This document shows, one piece after another, positions 24,519 to 36,455 of a stretch of 64,000 nucleotides of DNA. Both the position numbers and the translations under genes were made by a program. The DNA comes from Herpetosiphon geysericola (GTDB lineage Bacteria; Chloroflexota; Chloroflexia; Chloroflexales; Herpetosiphonaceae), in the NCBI RefSeq assembly GCF_001306135.1, contig NZ_LGKP01000017.1, positions 58,186 to 122,185 on the forward strand. The letters run 5' to 3'. Within the stretch, counting starts at the first letter, position 1, and each line of letters begins with the position of its first letter. The notes under the pieces were generated by a model. The model did no database searches. It saw only the letters and a program-made list of their open reading frames with translations, and was not told the DNA's origin.

Positions 24519-27500
24519 TTTCTAATCCCCTCACGAGGATTTGGGTTATTGGAATGGCTATAACTACGTTGATCTTACGTTTGAAATTCGCGAGTTTTAA
24601 TCCCCTCACGAGGATTTGGGTTATTCGAATGCCAGCGGCACGTCGCCGCGCGTGGTAAGCCTTGGCATTCGTTTTAATCCCCTCACGAGGATTTGGGTTA
24701 TTCGAATGCTACTGACTTCAATTACTTCGACCGTAACGACTATTGTTTTAATCCCCTCTCGAGGATTTGGGTTATTCGAATATCAGCATTGCGATAGTGG
24801 CGCTGGTATCTGGCCCAACGGTTTTAATCCCCTCTCGAGGATTTGGGTTATTCGAATGCACAATGCCCAGTTGCTCAAAGATATGGTTGGCTTGGAGTTT
24901 TAATCCCCTCTCGAGGATTTGGGTTATTCGAATGAATTGCTTTTGTAGCCGAAAGGAACCCTCAATGAACAAGGTTTTAATCCCCTCTCGAGGATTTTGG
25001 TTATTCGAATCTAGGCGCTAAGCGTCAAGGTAAGGGCGGTACTCGTAAGTTTTAATCCCCTCTCGAGGAGTTGGGTTATTCGAATCAGTCGAGGTCGGTG
25101 TAGTGGATAGATCACATATCGGCTGTTTTAATCCCCTCTCGAGGAGTTGGGTTATTCGAATGGAGACACATCATGTTCACTGATATTCAAGACTTGGCAA
25201 ACGTTTTAATCCCCTCACGAGGATTTGGGTTATTCGAATCGTAGTTGTCGGTATCACGGTCACGGTGATCAACATACGGTTTTAATCCCCTCTCGAGGAT
25301 TTGGGTTATTCGAATCCTTTTTTTAGGTGTACGGTTTTGTTCGGTTTCTTGATTTGTTTTAATCCCCTCTCGAGGATTTGGGTTATTCGAATGCACAAGC
25401 GGTGCGCGACGCGCTATCCGCGAACGAAATTGTTTTAATCCCCTCACGAGGATTTTGGTTATTCGAATTGACCAACGCGGATCGATTTGGGGGTCGTTGT
25501 CATTTAGTTTTAATCCCCTCACGAGGATTTGGGTTATTCGAATGGCAACCTTCGACAGCGCACTAATCAAGGACGCGATGGGGTTTTAATCCCCTCACGA
25601 GGATTTGGGTTATTCGAATGTTGCCAGCAATCAGGCTCGTTCCACTGCCAGCGCAAATAGTTTTAATCCCCTCACGAGGATTTGGGTTATTCGAATCCTT
25701 TATACTTGCGTATCCAATACGACAAGGTTTTATGTTTTAATCCCCTCTCGAGGATTTGGGTTATTCGAATACAAAGATACGTTGTTCGATTGGTTGGCCC
25801 ACCTTGAGTTTTAATCCCCTCTCGAGGATTTGGGTTATTCGAATTGCAACCAGCAGGGGCAGGATGGCAGGATCAAATGCGCGGTTTTAATCCCCTCTCG
25901 AGGATTTGGGTTATTCGAATCTCGATCTGCTTGCCAATAAAGTGCAAGTCGCCAAGGCGTTTTAATCCCCTCTCGAGGATTTGGGTTATTCGAATGCTGA
26001 TGGCCCTGGCCAAAGTCACAAAAAGCAAAAAGGTTTTAATCCCCTCTCGAGGATTTGGGTTATTCGAATGTATGCCTTTTGGTAGCGCTCCATCCGCACC
26101 ATGAAGTTGTTTTAATCCCCTCTCGAGGATTTGGGTTATTCGAATGCCTGCTACTGCGTCGATCATGAGGTGTCCACCTTGGTTGTTTTAATCCCCTCTC
26201 GAGGATTTGGGTTATTCGAATGAGCACTGTTACCTGCTGCCGCAAATCGCCCGCGCCGTTTTAATCCCCTCTCGAGGATTTGGGTTATTCGAATTGTTTG
26301 ATTCATGATTACTCCATAGAAAAGCAGCGCTACGTTTTAATCCCCTCTCGAGGATTTGGGTTATTCGAATAGACAAATCCCAGCCGCGTGATCGGCTCAA
26401 ATTTGCGCTTAGTTTTAATCCCCTCTCGAGGATTTGGGTTATTCGAATCGATAGTGAAGCGGATATGGGCAACGCCCAAGACGATGCCGTTTTAATCCCC
26501 TCTCGAGGATTTGGGTTATTCGAATCGAATGGGCCAAATACCTCAAGAGCATTCGTAGCGATTTATGTTTTAATCCCCTCTCGAGGATTTGGGTTATTCG
26601 AATCTCGTCGGGGTCGTCGCTGAAATCGTCGTCATCATCCGTGGTTTTAATCCCCTCTCGAGGATTTGGGTTATTCGAATCTCTTTCTCATTCGAGACAT
26701 TGCGCTGAATAATGCCAATGGTTTTAATCCCCTCTCGAGGATTTGGGTTATTCGAATGGTAAGACGGCCAAACGCAACCGCCAAGAGATCGTTCGTTTTA
26801 ATCCCCTCTCGAGGATTTGGGTTATTCGAATTCGCACGGTGCAACACTTGGGCCGTGAATGGTATCTGGAGTTTTAATCCCCTCTCGAGGATTTGGGTTA
26901 TTCGAATTTCACCATAGCGCAGCTCGCCATATGCGCTACTTCCAACGTTTTAATCCCCTCTCGAGGATTTGGGTTATTCGAATGGTAGCATAAGGCTGTT
27001 TCTGTATGCAAGGATACATAGTTTTAATCCCCTCTCGAGGATTTGGGTTATTCGAATTTATGCAAGATGCAATGACGGCCGCAATGAAAGAACACGGGTT
27101 TTAATCCCCTCTCGAGGATTTGGGTTATTCGAATCGAGCGCTGCCAGATGGCCCGTGCCATCGTTGACCAGTTTTAATCCCCTCTCGAGGATTTGGGTTA
27201 TTCGAATAATAAACGTAAAGACCTGATGCAACAATATGTCATGAAAGTTTTAATCCCCTCTCGAGGATTTGGGTTATTCGAATGGTTATGTCCTCAGAGG
27301 TCAGGCTTTCGCCTGTGGCATGAGTTTTAATCCCCTCTCGAGGATTTGGGTTATTCGAATCCCACTCCATACGACCACACTGCATGTAATAGCGCATGAG
27401 TTTTAATCCCCTCTCGAGGATTTGGGTTATTCGAATAAACTGATCCGCTCGGCTACCACCAAGCGAATTTCTTGGGTTTTAATCCCCTCTCGAGGATTTG

Positions 27501-30500
27501 GGTTATTCGAATCTAAAAAGCGAACCGCCAAGGCTTCGACTGACCTTGACGGGTTTTAATCCCCTCTCGAGGATTTGGGTTATTCGAATATAATCAACCC
27601 GCGAGCGCGGATATTGATTTATTATTAGGTTTTAATCCCCTCTCGAGGATTTGGGTTATTCGAATTGGCTAGGTGTTGAAGCAATGCGCACGCCTGGCGG
27701 CGACTTGTTTTAATCCCCTCTCGAGGATTTGGGTTATTCGAATCTGATAGGGGTTCGAAAGAATCCAACAATAAGCATAATGAGTTTTAATCCCCTCTCG
27801 AGGATTTGGGTTATTCGAATGGAAGTAACCGACAAGCACATTGATCCCCAATCAAGAAAGTTTTAATCCCCTCTCGAGGATTTGGGTTATTCGAATCAAT
27901 AATTTCGTTCAGCCGAACGAGAGCCTCTTCCCACGGTTTTAATCCCCTCTCGAGGATTTGGGTTATTCGAATCAAAAAGGGGCATGGCTTGACTTAATCG
28001 CACCTTTCCTTGAGTTTTAATCCCCTCTCGAGGATTTGGGTTATTCGAATGACATTATTCGTGGTGTAACGGTTCCAAAGCACATTCAGTTTTAATCCCC
28101 TCTCGAGGATTTGGGTTATTCGAATGGAGAAAGCCGCGCGCGGGCACTGGATTGGTACGGTGCCGTTTTAATCCCCTCTCGAGGATTTGGGTTATTCGAA
28201 TTAATCAAGCAGAGCAATTCGACTAACTTAAGTATTAAGTTTTAATCCCCTCTCGAGGATTTGGGTTATTCGAATTTGAATGCCATATGTTCAATCACGT
28301 CGATGCACTCAATAGTTTTAATCCCCTCTCGAGGATTTGGGTTATTCGAATATGCATCCACCAGATCACCTTGCGGGTCGCCATTTCGGTTTTAATCCCC
28401 TCTCGAGGATTTGGGTTATTCGAATGTACAGTTTTGGCATTAGCATCACCTCGTTTTGAAAAGTTTTAATCCCCTCTCGAGGATTTGGGTTATTCGAATT
28501 TTCCTCTACGCCGTAATCAATTGAGAAGACACCAAACGTTTTAATCCCCTCTCGAGGATTTGGGTTATTCGAATTGACTCTAGGTTGAGCCACATATCGC
28601 TACCGAACTTCGAGTTTTAATCCCCTCTCGAGGATTTGGGTTATTCGAATGCCTGCAATAAAGTTTTCAAGGTCGTGCGTGTATTTGTTTTAATCCCCTC
28701 TCGAGGATTTGGGTTATTCGAATCCAATCAGGAGGAACATCAAGATGCTTGATCTTCAAAAGTTTTAATCCCCTCTCGAGGATTTGGGTTATTCGAATAG
28801 TGAATTATGAACAAAGCATTGATCGCGCTGATTGGGTTTTAATCCCCTCTCGAGGATTTGGGTTATTCGAATGTTATCATAGAGTGGGCGCGTCCGAAGA
28901 TCATGTTCCTGCGTTTTAATCCCCTCTCGAGGATTTGGGTTATTCGAATGTTTGATCTTGGTGAAGGCCATTCGTTACCGCCAAACGACCGTTTTAATCC
29001 CCTCTCGAGGATTTGGGTTATTCGAATCCACATCGTTTTCAGCGGGACTGGTTTGGCGTTGTTGTCGGTTTTAATCCCCTCTCGAGGATTTGGGTTATTC
29101 GAATGAACGCATTTTGGCCGACCTCGCAACCATAGCTATAGTTGTTTTAATCCCCTCTCGAGGATTTGGGTTATTCGAATGTAGCTAATGCCTTTTCTGC
29201 GTCAGCTTGCGATGTTTTACGTTTTAATCCCCTCTCGAGGATTTGGGTTATTCGAATATTACATCGGGGAACAACGCTGCTGTTTTGGCCTGGGTTTTAA
29301 TCCCCTCTCGAGGATTTGGGTTATTCGAATGATTTCTAGGCTGCGAATTATGGTTTACTCTCGAAGATGGTTTTAATCCCCTCTCGAGGATTTGGGTTAT
29401 TCGAATCTGCACTGGGTCAAGAACGGGCCGACCTTTGTTGAGTTTTAATCCCCTCTCGAGGATTTGGGTTATTCGAATGCAAAGAATAAGCCCGACGTTT
29501 ACAAAGCGGTAGCTGCTGCGTTTTAATCCCCTCTCGAGGATTTGGGTTATTCGAATGCAGGCTACGGCGTTTCGTGGCCGCGTGCAAGGCTGTGGGTTTT
29601 AATCCCCTCTCGAGGATTTGGGTTATTCGAATTCTTCTTGAGCATGCGGTCTATGATGCATCAACCAAGCGTTTTAATCCCCTCTCGAGGATTTGGGTTA
29701 TTCGAATACGTTCATTCCGGCCACCAAGGATGGCAATGCCGCTGTTTTAATCCCCTCTCGAGGATTTGGGTTATTCGAATCTCACATGCTATCGCTGCCA
29801 ACCGCCGAACAACAGCGGTTTTAATCCCCTCTCGAGGATTTGGGTTATTCGAATGACCAATAGCACAAACCATCGAATTGATGCACTCCGAAGGTTTTAA
29901 TCCCCTCTCGAGGATTTGGGTTATTCGAATGATGAGGTCCAGCGGTAGATCGGCCAATTCAGCGCACGGTTTTAATCCCCTCTCGAGGATTTGGGTTATT
30001 CGAATCAAGCGCTTGACGTTCGCATTACCAATTGCGTGACTGGCGGTTTTAATCCCCTCTCGAGGATTTGGGTTATTCGAATGCTGGCACGGTTGCCGCT
30101 GATGATACGGCGTGGCACGTTTGTTTTAATCCCCTCTCGAGGATTTGGGTTATTCGAATGCTGCTACGGTTCAGGATGTTGCAAGCAGCATTAATATCAT
30201 GTTTTAATCCCCTCTCGAGGATTTGGGTTATTCGAATAAAATAAAGTTCGGGCTAGTCATTTAGCATTAGAAGCGTTTTAATCCCCTCTCGAGGATTTGG
30301 GTTATTCGAATGAAAAATCCTTGATCGTATTGTTCGTGAAGGTAATGAATGTTTTAATCCCCTCTCGAGGATTTGGGTTATTCGAATTCAAAAAGTGGAG
30401 CGCATGCCTGAAATTATGCGCCATCCGTTTTAATCCCCTCTCGAGGATTTGGGTTATTCGAATTGCAGTGGATGTACAGCGATAAGCCGCTGAGCTGGCA

Positions 30501-33500
30501 GGTTTTAATCCCCTCTCGAGGATTTGGGTTATTCGAATCCGTTTTGACGCTATCAATATCGGCTACGCCTAATTCCTGTTTTAATCCCCTCTCGAGGATT
30601 TGGGTTATTCGAATTGATCGCGAGCTGTCGTTGATTTATTCACTCAAGAATCGTTAGTTTTAATCCCCTCTCGAGGATTTGGGTTATTCGAATCTACCAC
30701 ATCTGTGAGTGGAGCTTCGGTAGCCATTTTGGTTTTAATCCCCTCTCGAGGATTTGGGTTATTCGAATCAACGTGGTATCCGAGCGAGGACGCTGCGCAG
30801 GCATTCGGGTTTTAATCCCCTCTCGAGGATTTGGGTTATTCGAATACTAGTCTTAACGCTCTATCGAGCTATTTCTCATAAGTTTTAATCCCCTCTCGAG
30901 GATTTGGGTTATTCGAATCAAGAATAAGCAAACGAGCTATGACGAAATTGTGCGAACGTTTTAATCCCCTCTCGAGGATTTGGGTTATTCGAATTTCAAT
31001 GTGACGGCGGCAAGAGCGCCAACAAAGCCCAGCGGTTTTAATCCCCTCTCGAGGATTTGGGTTATTCGAATCTTGAGTCAGGCGAAGCCGCTGCTCGTAC
31101 CCAACTTGGTTTTAATCCCCTCTCGAGGATTTGGGTTATTCGAATACTTGACTAGGCGATAGTTCGATGCTTACCCCATCTTGTTTTAATCCCCTCTCGA
31201 GGATTTGGGTTATTCGAATGTTATTGCTGCTCAAGCTGCTGGCCTTCCAGCATTTTGGTTTTAATCCCCTCTCGAGGATTTGGGTTATTCGAATGCAGCA
31301 TCGCGTTCGGCCAGAGCCTGATCACGTTCGTTTTAATCCCCTCTCGAGGATTTGGGTTATTCGAATCGTTCACGCAATGGCTTTGGCTCCCAACCTTGGA
31401 TTCGGTGTTTTAATCCCCTCTCGAGGATTTGGGTTATTCGAATATTGGTTGCCCAGGCAGCGCGGTGATGATAACGGCAAAGTTTTAATCCCCTCTCGAG
31501 GATTTGGGTTATTCGAATAAAACGTGGTACAAGCATCAAGATGGTTTTATGGTTGGGTTTTAATCCCCTCTCGAGGATTTGGGTTATTCGAATATACCGG
31601 CTGCCCCAAACGCACACGCAGCACACGTGGTTTCGTTTTAATCCCCTCTCGAGGATTTGGGTTATTCGAATCGATAACCAGGTAGGGGTGCTTCATTTTC
31701 TCCTCCAATCTGTGTTTTAATCCCCTCTCGAGGATTTGGGTTATTCGAATTATATACTCTTAACCAAAATTACTCCTATTCTGATTCCGTTTTAATCCCC
31801 TCTCGAGGATTTGGGTTATTCGAATGTACACTAGGTATAGTAAAACCCCTGAGGGCTTCCGTTTTAATCCCCTCTCGAGGATTTGGGTTATTCGAATAAA
31901 CGCAAATCGGCATCAAACGACAGTGAAAAGAAAGGTTTTAATCCCCTCTCGAGGATTTGGGTTATTCGAATGCCGAGGCTTCCGCCCCAGCCTCTCTCAA
32001 CTAGAAGGGGTTTTAATCCCCTCTCGAGGATTTGGGTTATTCGAATCGTACTTGACGGTTGCCGAGGCCGCAGCGGCGTGGAATAGCGTTTTAATCCCCT
32101 CTCGAGGATTTGGGTTATTCGAATCCATTGAAAAAAGCCGCGATCATCAGCCTCAAAATCAGGTTTTAATCCCCTCTCGAGGATTTGGGTTATTCGAATT
32201 TACGTCTTATGCGGGGAAGTATACGAGATTGTAGCTACAAGTTTTAATCCCCTCTCGAGGATTTGGGTTATTCGAATCTTATATGAATACTTTGGCGCTC
32301 AATCTATCCTTGATACGTTTTAATCCCCTCTCGAGGATTTGGGTTATTCGAATTGGTATAATGGAGCGATACGAACAAACGTGTTGCTCCGTTTTAATCC
32401 CCTCTCGAGGATTTGGGTTATTCGAATGTCTGCCAACAACGCTGCGGCGTGCTGGAGGTCAATCGGGGGTTTTAATCCCCTCTCGAGGATTTGGGTTATT
32501 CGAATGATAATATCTACTGGTATGCTAAGAATCCTGATAGCTATACGTTTTAATCCCCTCTCGAGGATTTGGGTTATTCGAATGGCGGTATGTGACCGCT
32601 GAACAGGCTGACGCGATTGTTTTAATCCCCTCTCGAGGATTTGGGTTATTCGAATTATCCCAATTGAGAACGCCAGCCGCAAAACCTTGTTTGATTGTTT
32701 TAATCCCCTCTCGAGGATTTGGGTTATTCGAATAGGTCGTGCATGTCGCCTAAGGCTTCGTAATATTGAACGTTTTAATCCCCTCTCGAGGATTTGGGTT
32801 ATTCGAATGTCGGTTCAGCCGCACTCATCTGAGCGCCAAAAACCTACTTGGTTTTAATCCCCTCTCGAGGATTTGGGTTATTCGAATCATGGCAATATGC
32901 GATTGAAGCAGCCGCAGGCGCAACCGCTGTTTTAATCCCCTCTCGAGGATTTGGGTTATTCGAATCTTGAGGACGTGTTGAGCACGTTAGTCCATGAGAT
33001 GGCAGTTTTAATCCCCTCTCGAGGATTTGGGTTATTCGAATCCTTAAGCCTGAGCCAAATCAACCAAGCTCGCAAGGTACTGTTTTAATCCCCTCTCGAG
33101 GATTTGGGTTATTCGAATGGATATGAACCTATATCTTCTTTTGCAGACATTTGACTATTGTTTTAATCCCCTCTCGAGGATTTGGGTTATTCGAATCGAT
33201 ATTGCGTTTTTGCCCATGAATCTGTTCAATCTTATTAGTTTTAATCCCCTCTCGAGGATTTGGGTTATTCGAATCGAATCACGATGATGGTGATTATAGT
33301 GCGCGGTCGATTCAGTTTTAATCCCCTCTCGAGGATTTGGGTTATTCGAATACCGCCTTTATTGAGCGCATATAAATCTAGTTCTCGCTGTTTTAATCCC
33401 CTCTCGAGGATTTGGGTTATTCGAATGGTACGGTTTGCGGTACAACGCTTGCAAGCGATGTTTGTTTTAATCCCCTCTCGAGGATTTGGGTTATTCGAAT

Positions 33501-33869
33501 GGTTTGACCCCATGACTTGCGGCCACGACCGCGTGGTTTTAATCCCCTCTCGAGGATTTGGGTTATTCGAATGACCTGGGCTAGCGCACGGCTGCCACAG
33601 TATGGGCAGGTTTTAATCCCCTCTCGAGGATTTGGGTTATTCGAATGTACGCTACCATCATTGCAGTGACCCTGTTATAGTAGGTTTTAATCCCCTCTCG
33701 AGGATTTGGGTTATTCGAATTGCCTGAACAGTACGCTCGCGAGATGGTTGCCGATTGGGTTTTAATCCCCTCTCGAGGATTTGGGTTATTCGAATTGATC
33801 GGTGTCGAGTTTGGCGCTGCCAGCAGCAACCGGTTTTAATCCCCTCTCGAGGATTTGGGTTATTCGAAT
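24519..33869 (-). CRISPR. Giant CRISPR array: 124 repeats, 123 spacers
   Basis: A 37-base repeat, beginning GTTTTAATCCCCTCTCGAGG on the plus strand and ending GGGTTATTCGAAT, recurs every 72-79 bases. I located 124 copies by hand, so spacers are 35-42 bases. The first copy at 24519 is degenerate (start TTTCTAAT, end TTGGAAT). Copies 1-16 carry variants (CACGAGG, TTTTGG, GAGTTGGG), while copies 17-124 read as the consensus. Decay at the left marks that end as the trailer. The minus-strand repeat forms a 6-pair stem ATCCTC/GGGGAT with a GAGA (or GTGA) tetraloop and ends ATTAAAAC, similar to the ATTGAAA(C/G) repeat ends of many type I and III systems. Transcription from the right is inferred. No cas gene occurs in the window. 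Confidence 0.97.
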
Positions 33870-34041
33870 ATACCCCAATTTTCATGGCTTTGCAAGGCCC
33901 TAAAACGTGCGCTTTGCGCGGTCCGTTGCAAAACACTGATTTCAGCTCCCTTTTTGCCCATAAAAATGACCCTAAAATCACGTTTTAGCCCATTCTAATG
34001 CGATCGCGCGGCTCTCAAACACATTTGTGCCCCTATACCGT
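33870..34041 (-). promoter_or_regulatory. Probable CRISPR leader
   Basis: This non-coding stretch lies next to the conserved end of the array. CCTAAAA occurs at 33899 and 33971 and again at 34043 inside the flanking terminator element, and a small inverted repeat CTAAAA/TTTTAG lies at 33972-33988. On the minus strand TTGAGA followed 15 bases later by TAGAAT could be a promoter, though the spacing is short. Leader status is inferred from repeat conservation at this end. Confidence 0.5.
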
Positions 34042-34048
34042 CCTAAAA

Positions 34049-34082
34049 CCACAAACGGCTCGCAAATCGGAGCCGCTTGTGG
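34049..34082 (-). terminator. Right array-flanking terminator element
   Basis: CCACAAACGGCTC pairs with GAGCCGCTTGTGG and is followed on the minus strand by TTTTAGGA. The element 34042-34108 repeats 24177-24240, with the upper stem changed on both sides so pairing is kept. It lies downstream of the 34122 gene and would shield the leader from readthrough. Confidence 0.75.
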
Positions 34083-34121
34083 GAGAGAAGAGAGAGGAGA
34101 AGGTTTGATTGTATTATAGCA

Positions 34122-34424
34122 TCATTCTGGCATATGTTCAGCAACGGTCATGGTTGTAATCAACGACATTGCCACATGGCCTTCAAGCACACTCATCGCA
34201 TGATTATGATGAATCGAAACAACCGTATAGCCCGCAGCAAATTCTTGGCGCAAGCTTGCCTGAAGTTCAGTCATATTCAGCTCAATCAACGATTTAAGCA
34301 GCTCTTCTAACGATAGATTGATCGCGGCTGTGCTGGGCCGACTGGAAACACTCGCCAAACTCTGCTCAGTAATCGGCAACGAACGGACGCTTGTCTCGGT
34401 AAACACATGCATTTTGCCTAACAT
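34122..34424 (-). CDS. Small hypothetical protein next to the CRISPR leader
   Basis: The 100-residue protein MLGKMHVFTETSVRSLPITE... is not recognised. It has no signal peptide or membrane segment and is probably a small cytoplasmic alpha/beta protein; a His-rich patch VSIHHNHAM lies near residue 70. ATG at 34424 follows GGAG at 8 bases, and a good terminator lies downstream, which supports a real gene. It is the nearest gene upstream of the array in the inferred transcription direction, but nothing ties it to CRISPR function. Confidence 0.6.
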   Translation of the reverse strand: MLGKMHVFTETSVRSLPITEQSLASVSSRPSTAAINLSLEELLKSLIELNMTELQASLRQEFAAGYTVVSIHHNHAMSVLEGHVAMSLITTMTVAEHMPE

Positions 34425-34505
34425 TCGATGCTCCTATCCAACAAATTAGGATTTAAACACCTGCTGTAGCAACAATCGTTCCCAATAGCTCGCCATGGGC
34501 AGTGC

Positions 34506-35144
34506 TTATTGCAAAGCAAAATGTTCAGCATCAGGATTATCACTCTGATCGCGATTGATCACCAACAGGGGATTGGGCTCGTCAAGCGCCACCAAAATTG
34601 GAAAATAAATTTCCAGCTCAGCACCTTGCGCAACCACAGTATCAAAGCGTGGCTCAAAACAGCATGGCAGGCCTTGCATCGCCTTCACTGCATGATATTC
34701 ACCCTTTGAAAAAACCAAAAGCACAACCTGCTCCCCATCAAAGCTAACTGACGCTACCTCAGAATTGTGATGGCTGATTTTCGCCCGTACCAAGCCAACT
34801 TCATAGCCAGCAGGCGACCCAGCGTAGGCTGGATCAAGTGCAGCAATCGTTGCCAAGGCTTGCTCGCCCCGCTCAAAATGCACAACTTCGAAGGCAAACG
34901 AAAGGGTTGTACTTGCCAAAATCAACATTTCACCTTTGCCGATTGGTTTTTTGGCGCTTGCTAACTCAAAAAAATCGTCTAGTTCAGCGTCATCAAGATA
35001 GGTTACCGTCACTTCAATGACCTGCTCAATGGGGGTTGTGGTAGCGTTTGAGATTGCGGCAGTTGGTGATTGAGCCTGATTGCGGCCACAGGCCACCAGC
35101 AACAAGCCAAACACCAGCCCAACCATAAATCGTCGTAAGCGCAT
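34506..35144 (-). CDS. Putative lipoprotein of unknown function
   Basis: The 212-residue protein has a lipoprotein signal peptide MRLRRFMVGLVFGLLLVACG, with the Cys at residue 19, then a Thr/Pro linker and a beta-rich domain without a known motif. GLPCCFEPRFDTVVAQG near residue 160 has two adjacent cysteines. ATG at 35144 follows AAGGAGGAG, an excellent site. It is divergent from the CapA-like gene and probably exported and anchored. Confidence 0.7.
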   Translation of the reverse strand: MRLRRFMVGLVFGLLLVACGRNQAQSPTAAISNATTTPIEQVIEVTVTYLDDAELDDFFELASAKKPIGKGEMLILASTTLSFAFEVVHFERGEQALATIAALDPAYAGSPAGYEVGLVRAKISHHNSEVASVSFDGEQVVLLVFSKGEYHAVKAMQGLPCCFEPRFDTVVAQGAELEIYFPILVALDEPNPLLVINRDQSDNPDAEHFALQ

Positions 35145-35277
35145 AACTCCTCCTTACTTTCGAGCCTGCTAGCGCTACGCAGCCAGAATCGCAAAGGTTG
35201 CTACCCCAATGCTCAATCCTTCATCCTATGCTACTCTATCGCCACGTGAACAACCCTAACAAGGAAGGATATTGTGC

Positions 35278-36396
35278 ATGCGGCGTTTGAGTTTTTGGAT
35301 TCTGCTTGGAATTTTGGCGGCATGTGGCAGCAGCACGCCCAGCGAGCCAAGCCAACAAGCACTTGCCCCCACCGCTATGGCGACTGCAACCGCAACAACT
35401 GCCCCCACCAATCCGCCTCCACCAACCAACACCACAATTCCCACGGCAACCAACGAGCCAAGCCCCACCCCTGAGCCAAAGCTCGAATTGGCGATTGTTG
35501 GCGATATTATGCTGGCCCGTTCAATTGGCGAGCGCATTCTGAGCGATGGCCCCGAACCAGTGTTTGCTGGCGTCTACGCCGATTTAGTTAACGCCGATTT
35601 GACGATTGGCAACCTTGAAACCGCCGTTGCCGATACTGGCGAGCCAGCACCCAAGGCCTATCGTTTTTTAGCACCGCCAGAAAGCATCGATAGCCTTAGC
35701 AATGCAGGCTTCGACCTGGTTTCATTGGCCAATAATCATAGTTTGGATTGGGGCGAATCAGCGCTGAGCGAAACCATTGGCTTGTTAAATCAAGCAAATA
35801 TTGCCAATGTTGGGGCTGGCATGAATGCAGAACAAGCCTATCGCCCAGTGATTCTTGAAAAAAATGGCTTGCGCCTAGCATTTTTAGCCTACGTTGATGT
35901 GCCAGTTGAAAATGGCGGCTTTGTGACCGAATCATGGACAGCGACCGCAGATCAAGCAGGCCTTGCTTGGGCCGAGCCAGCAGTGATTGCCGCCGCTGTT
36001 ACAGCAATTCGCCCAAGTGTCGATCATGTAATTATTTTGCTGCACAGTGGCTATGAAGGAGTTAATCAACCAAACGAGATTCAGCGTAGCAATGCCTACG
36101 CAGCCTTGGATGCAGGCGCGACGCTGGTGCTTGGCGCGCATCCGCATGTGCTGCAAGGCTACGAAGCGCGGCCAAACGGCCAATTTATTGCCTGGAGTTT
36201 AGGCAATTTTGTCTTCGATGGCTTCGATGGCACGCCCAGCCTCGATAGCGCAATTTTGCATTTAACCCTCGATAAAAGCGGCGTTATCGGCTCGCGCTGG
36301 ACTCCAGTCCGCTTGGTCGATGGCTATCCGCAAGCACTCGATCCAGCCAGCGACGGCGCCTATATCATCGAAACCATTGAGCAGTTAAGTCAGTAG
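35278..36396 (+). CDS. CapA-like metallophosphatase lipoprotein
   Basis: The 372-residue protein has a lipoprotein signal with lipobox LAAC and a Thr/Pro-rich linker to about residue 60. A PGA_cap domain follows (about 68-320). Metal-binding motifs of this calcineurin-like family are visible: AIVGDIMLAR, NLETAV, SLANNHSLDWG, IILLHSGYE and LGAHPHVLQGYE. CapA-type proteins take part in poly-gamma-glutamate capsule formation, but many stand-alone homologues have no proven substrate, and no capBC genes are here. ATG at 35278 follows AAGGAAGGA; an upstream TTG is less likely. Confidence 0.88.
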   Translation: MRRLSFWILLGILAACGSSTPSEPSQQALAPTAMATATATTAPTNPPPPTNTTIPTATNEPSPTPEPKLELAIVGDIMLARSIGERILSDGPEPVFAGVYADLVNADLTIGNLETAVADTGEPAPKAYRFLAPPESIDSLSNAGFDLVSLANNHSLDWGESALSETIGLLNQANIANVGAGMNAEQAYRPVILEKNGLRLAFLAYVDVPVENGGFVTESWTATADQAGLAWAEPAVIAAAVTAIRPSVDHVIILLHSGYEGVNQPNEIQRSNAYAALDAGATLVLGAHPHVLQGYEARPNGQFIAWSLGNFVFDGFDGTPSLDSAILHLTLDKSGVIGSRWTPVRLVDGYPQALDPASDGAYIIETIEQLSQ

Positions 36397-36455
36397 AAGG
36401 TGGGGATTGGGGATCGGTTGTTGGGGATCGGTAGCAACTCGTGACGATTTCAACG

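Noticed and set aside
24616..33988. Many short open frames with repeating ITQILERGLK or NPLSRIWVIR peptides
   Set aside because: They are translations of the CRISPR repeat in different frames; unit spacing varies by single bases, so no protein repeat is kept in frame.
24177..34108. Array as an insertion-sequence-borne element
   Set aside because: Direct repeats flank it, but no transposase, integrase or target-site duplication pattern was found; the repeats read better as terminators.
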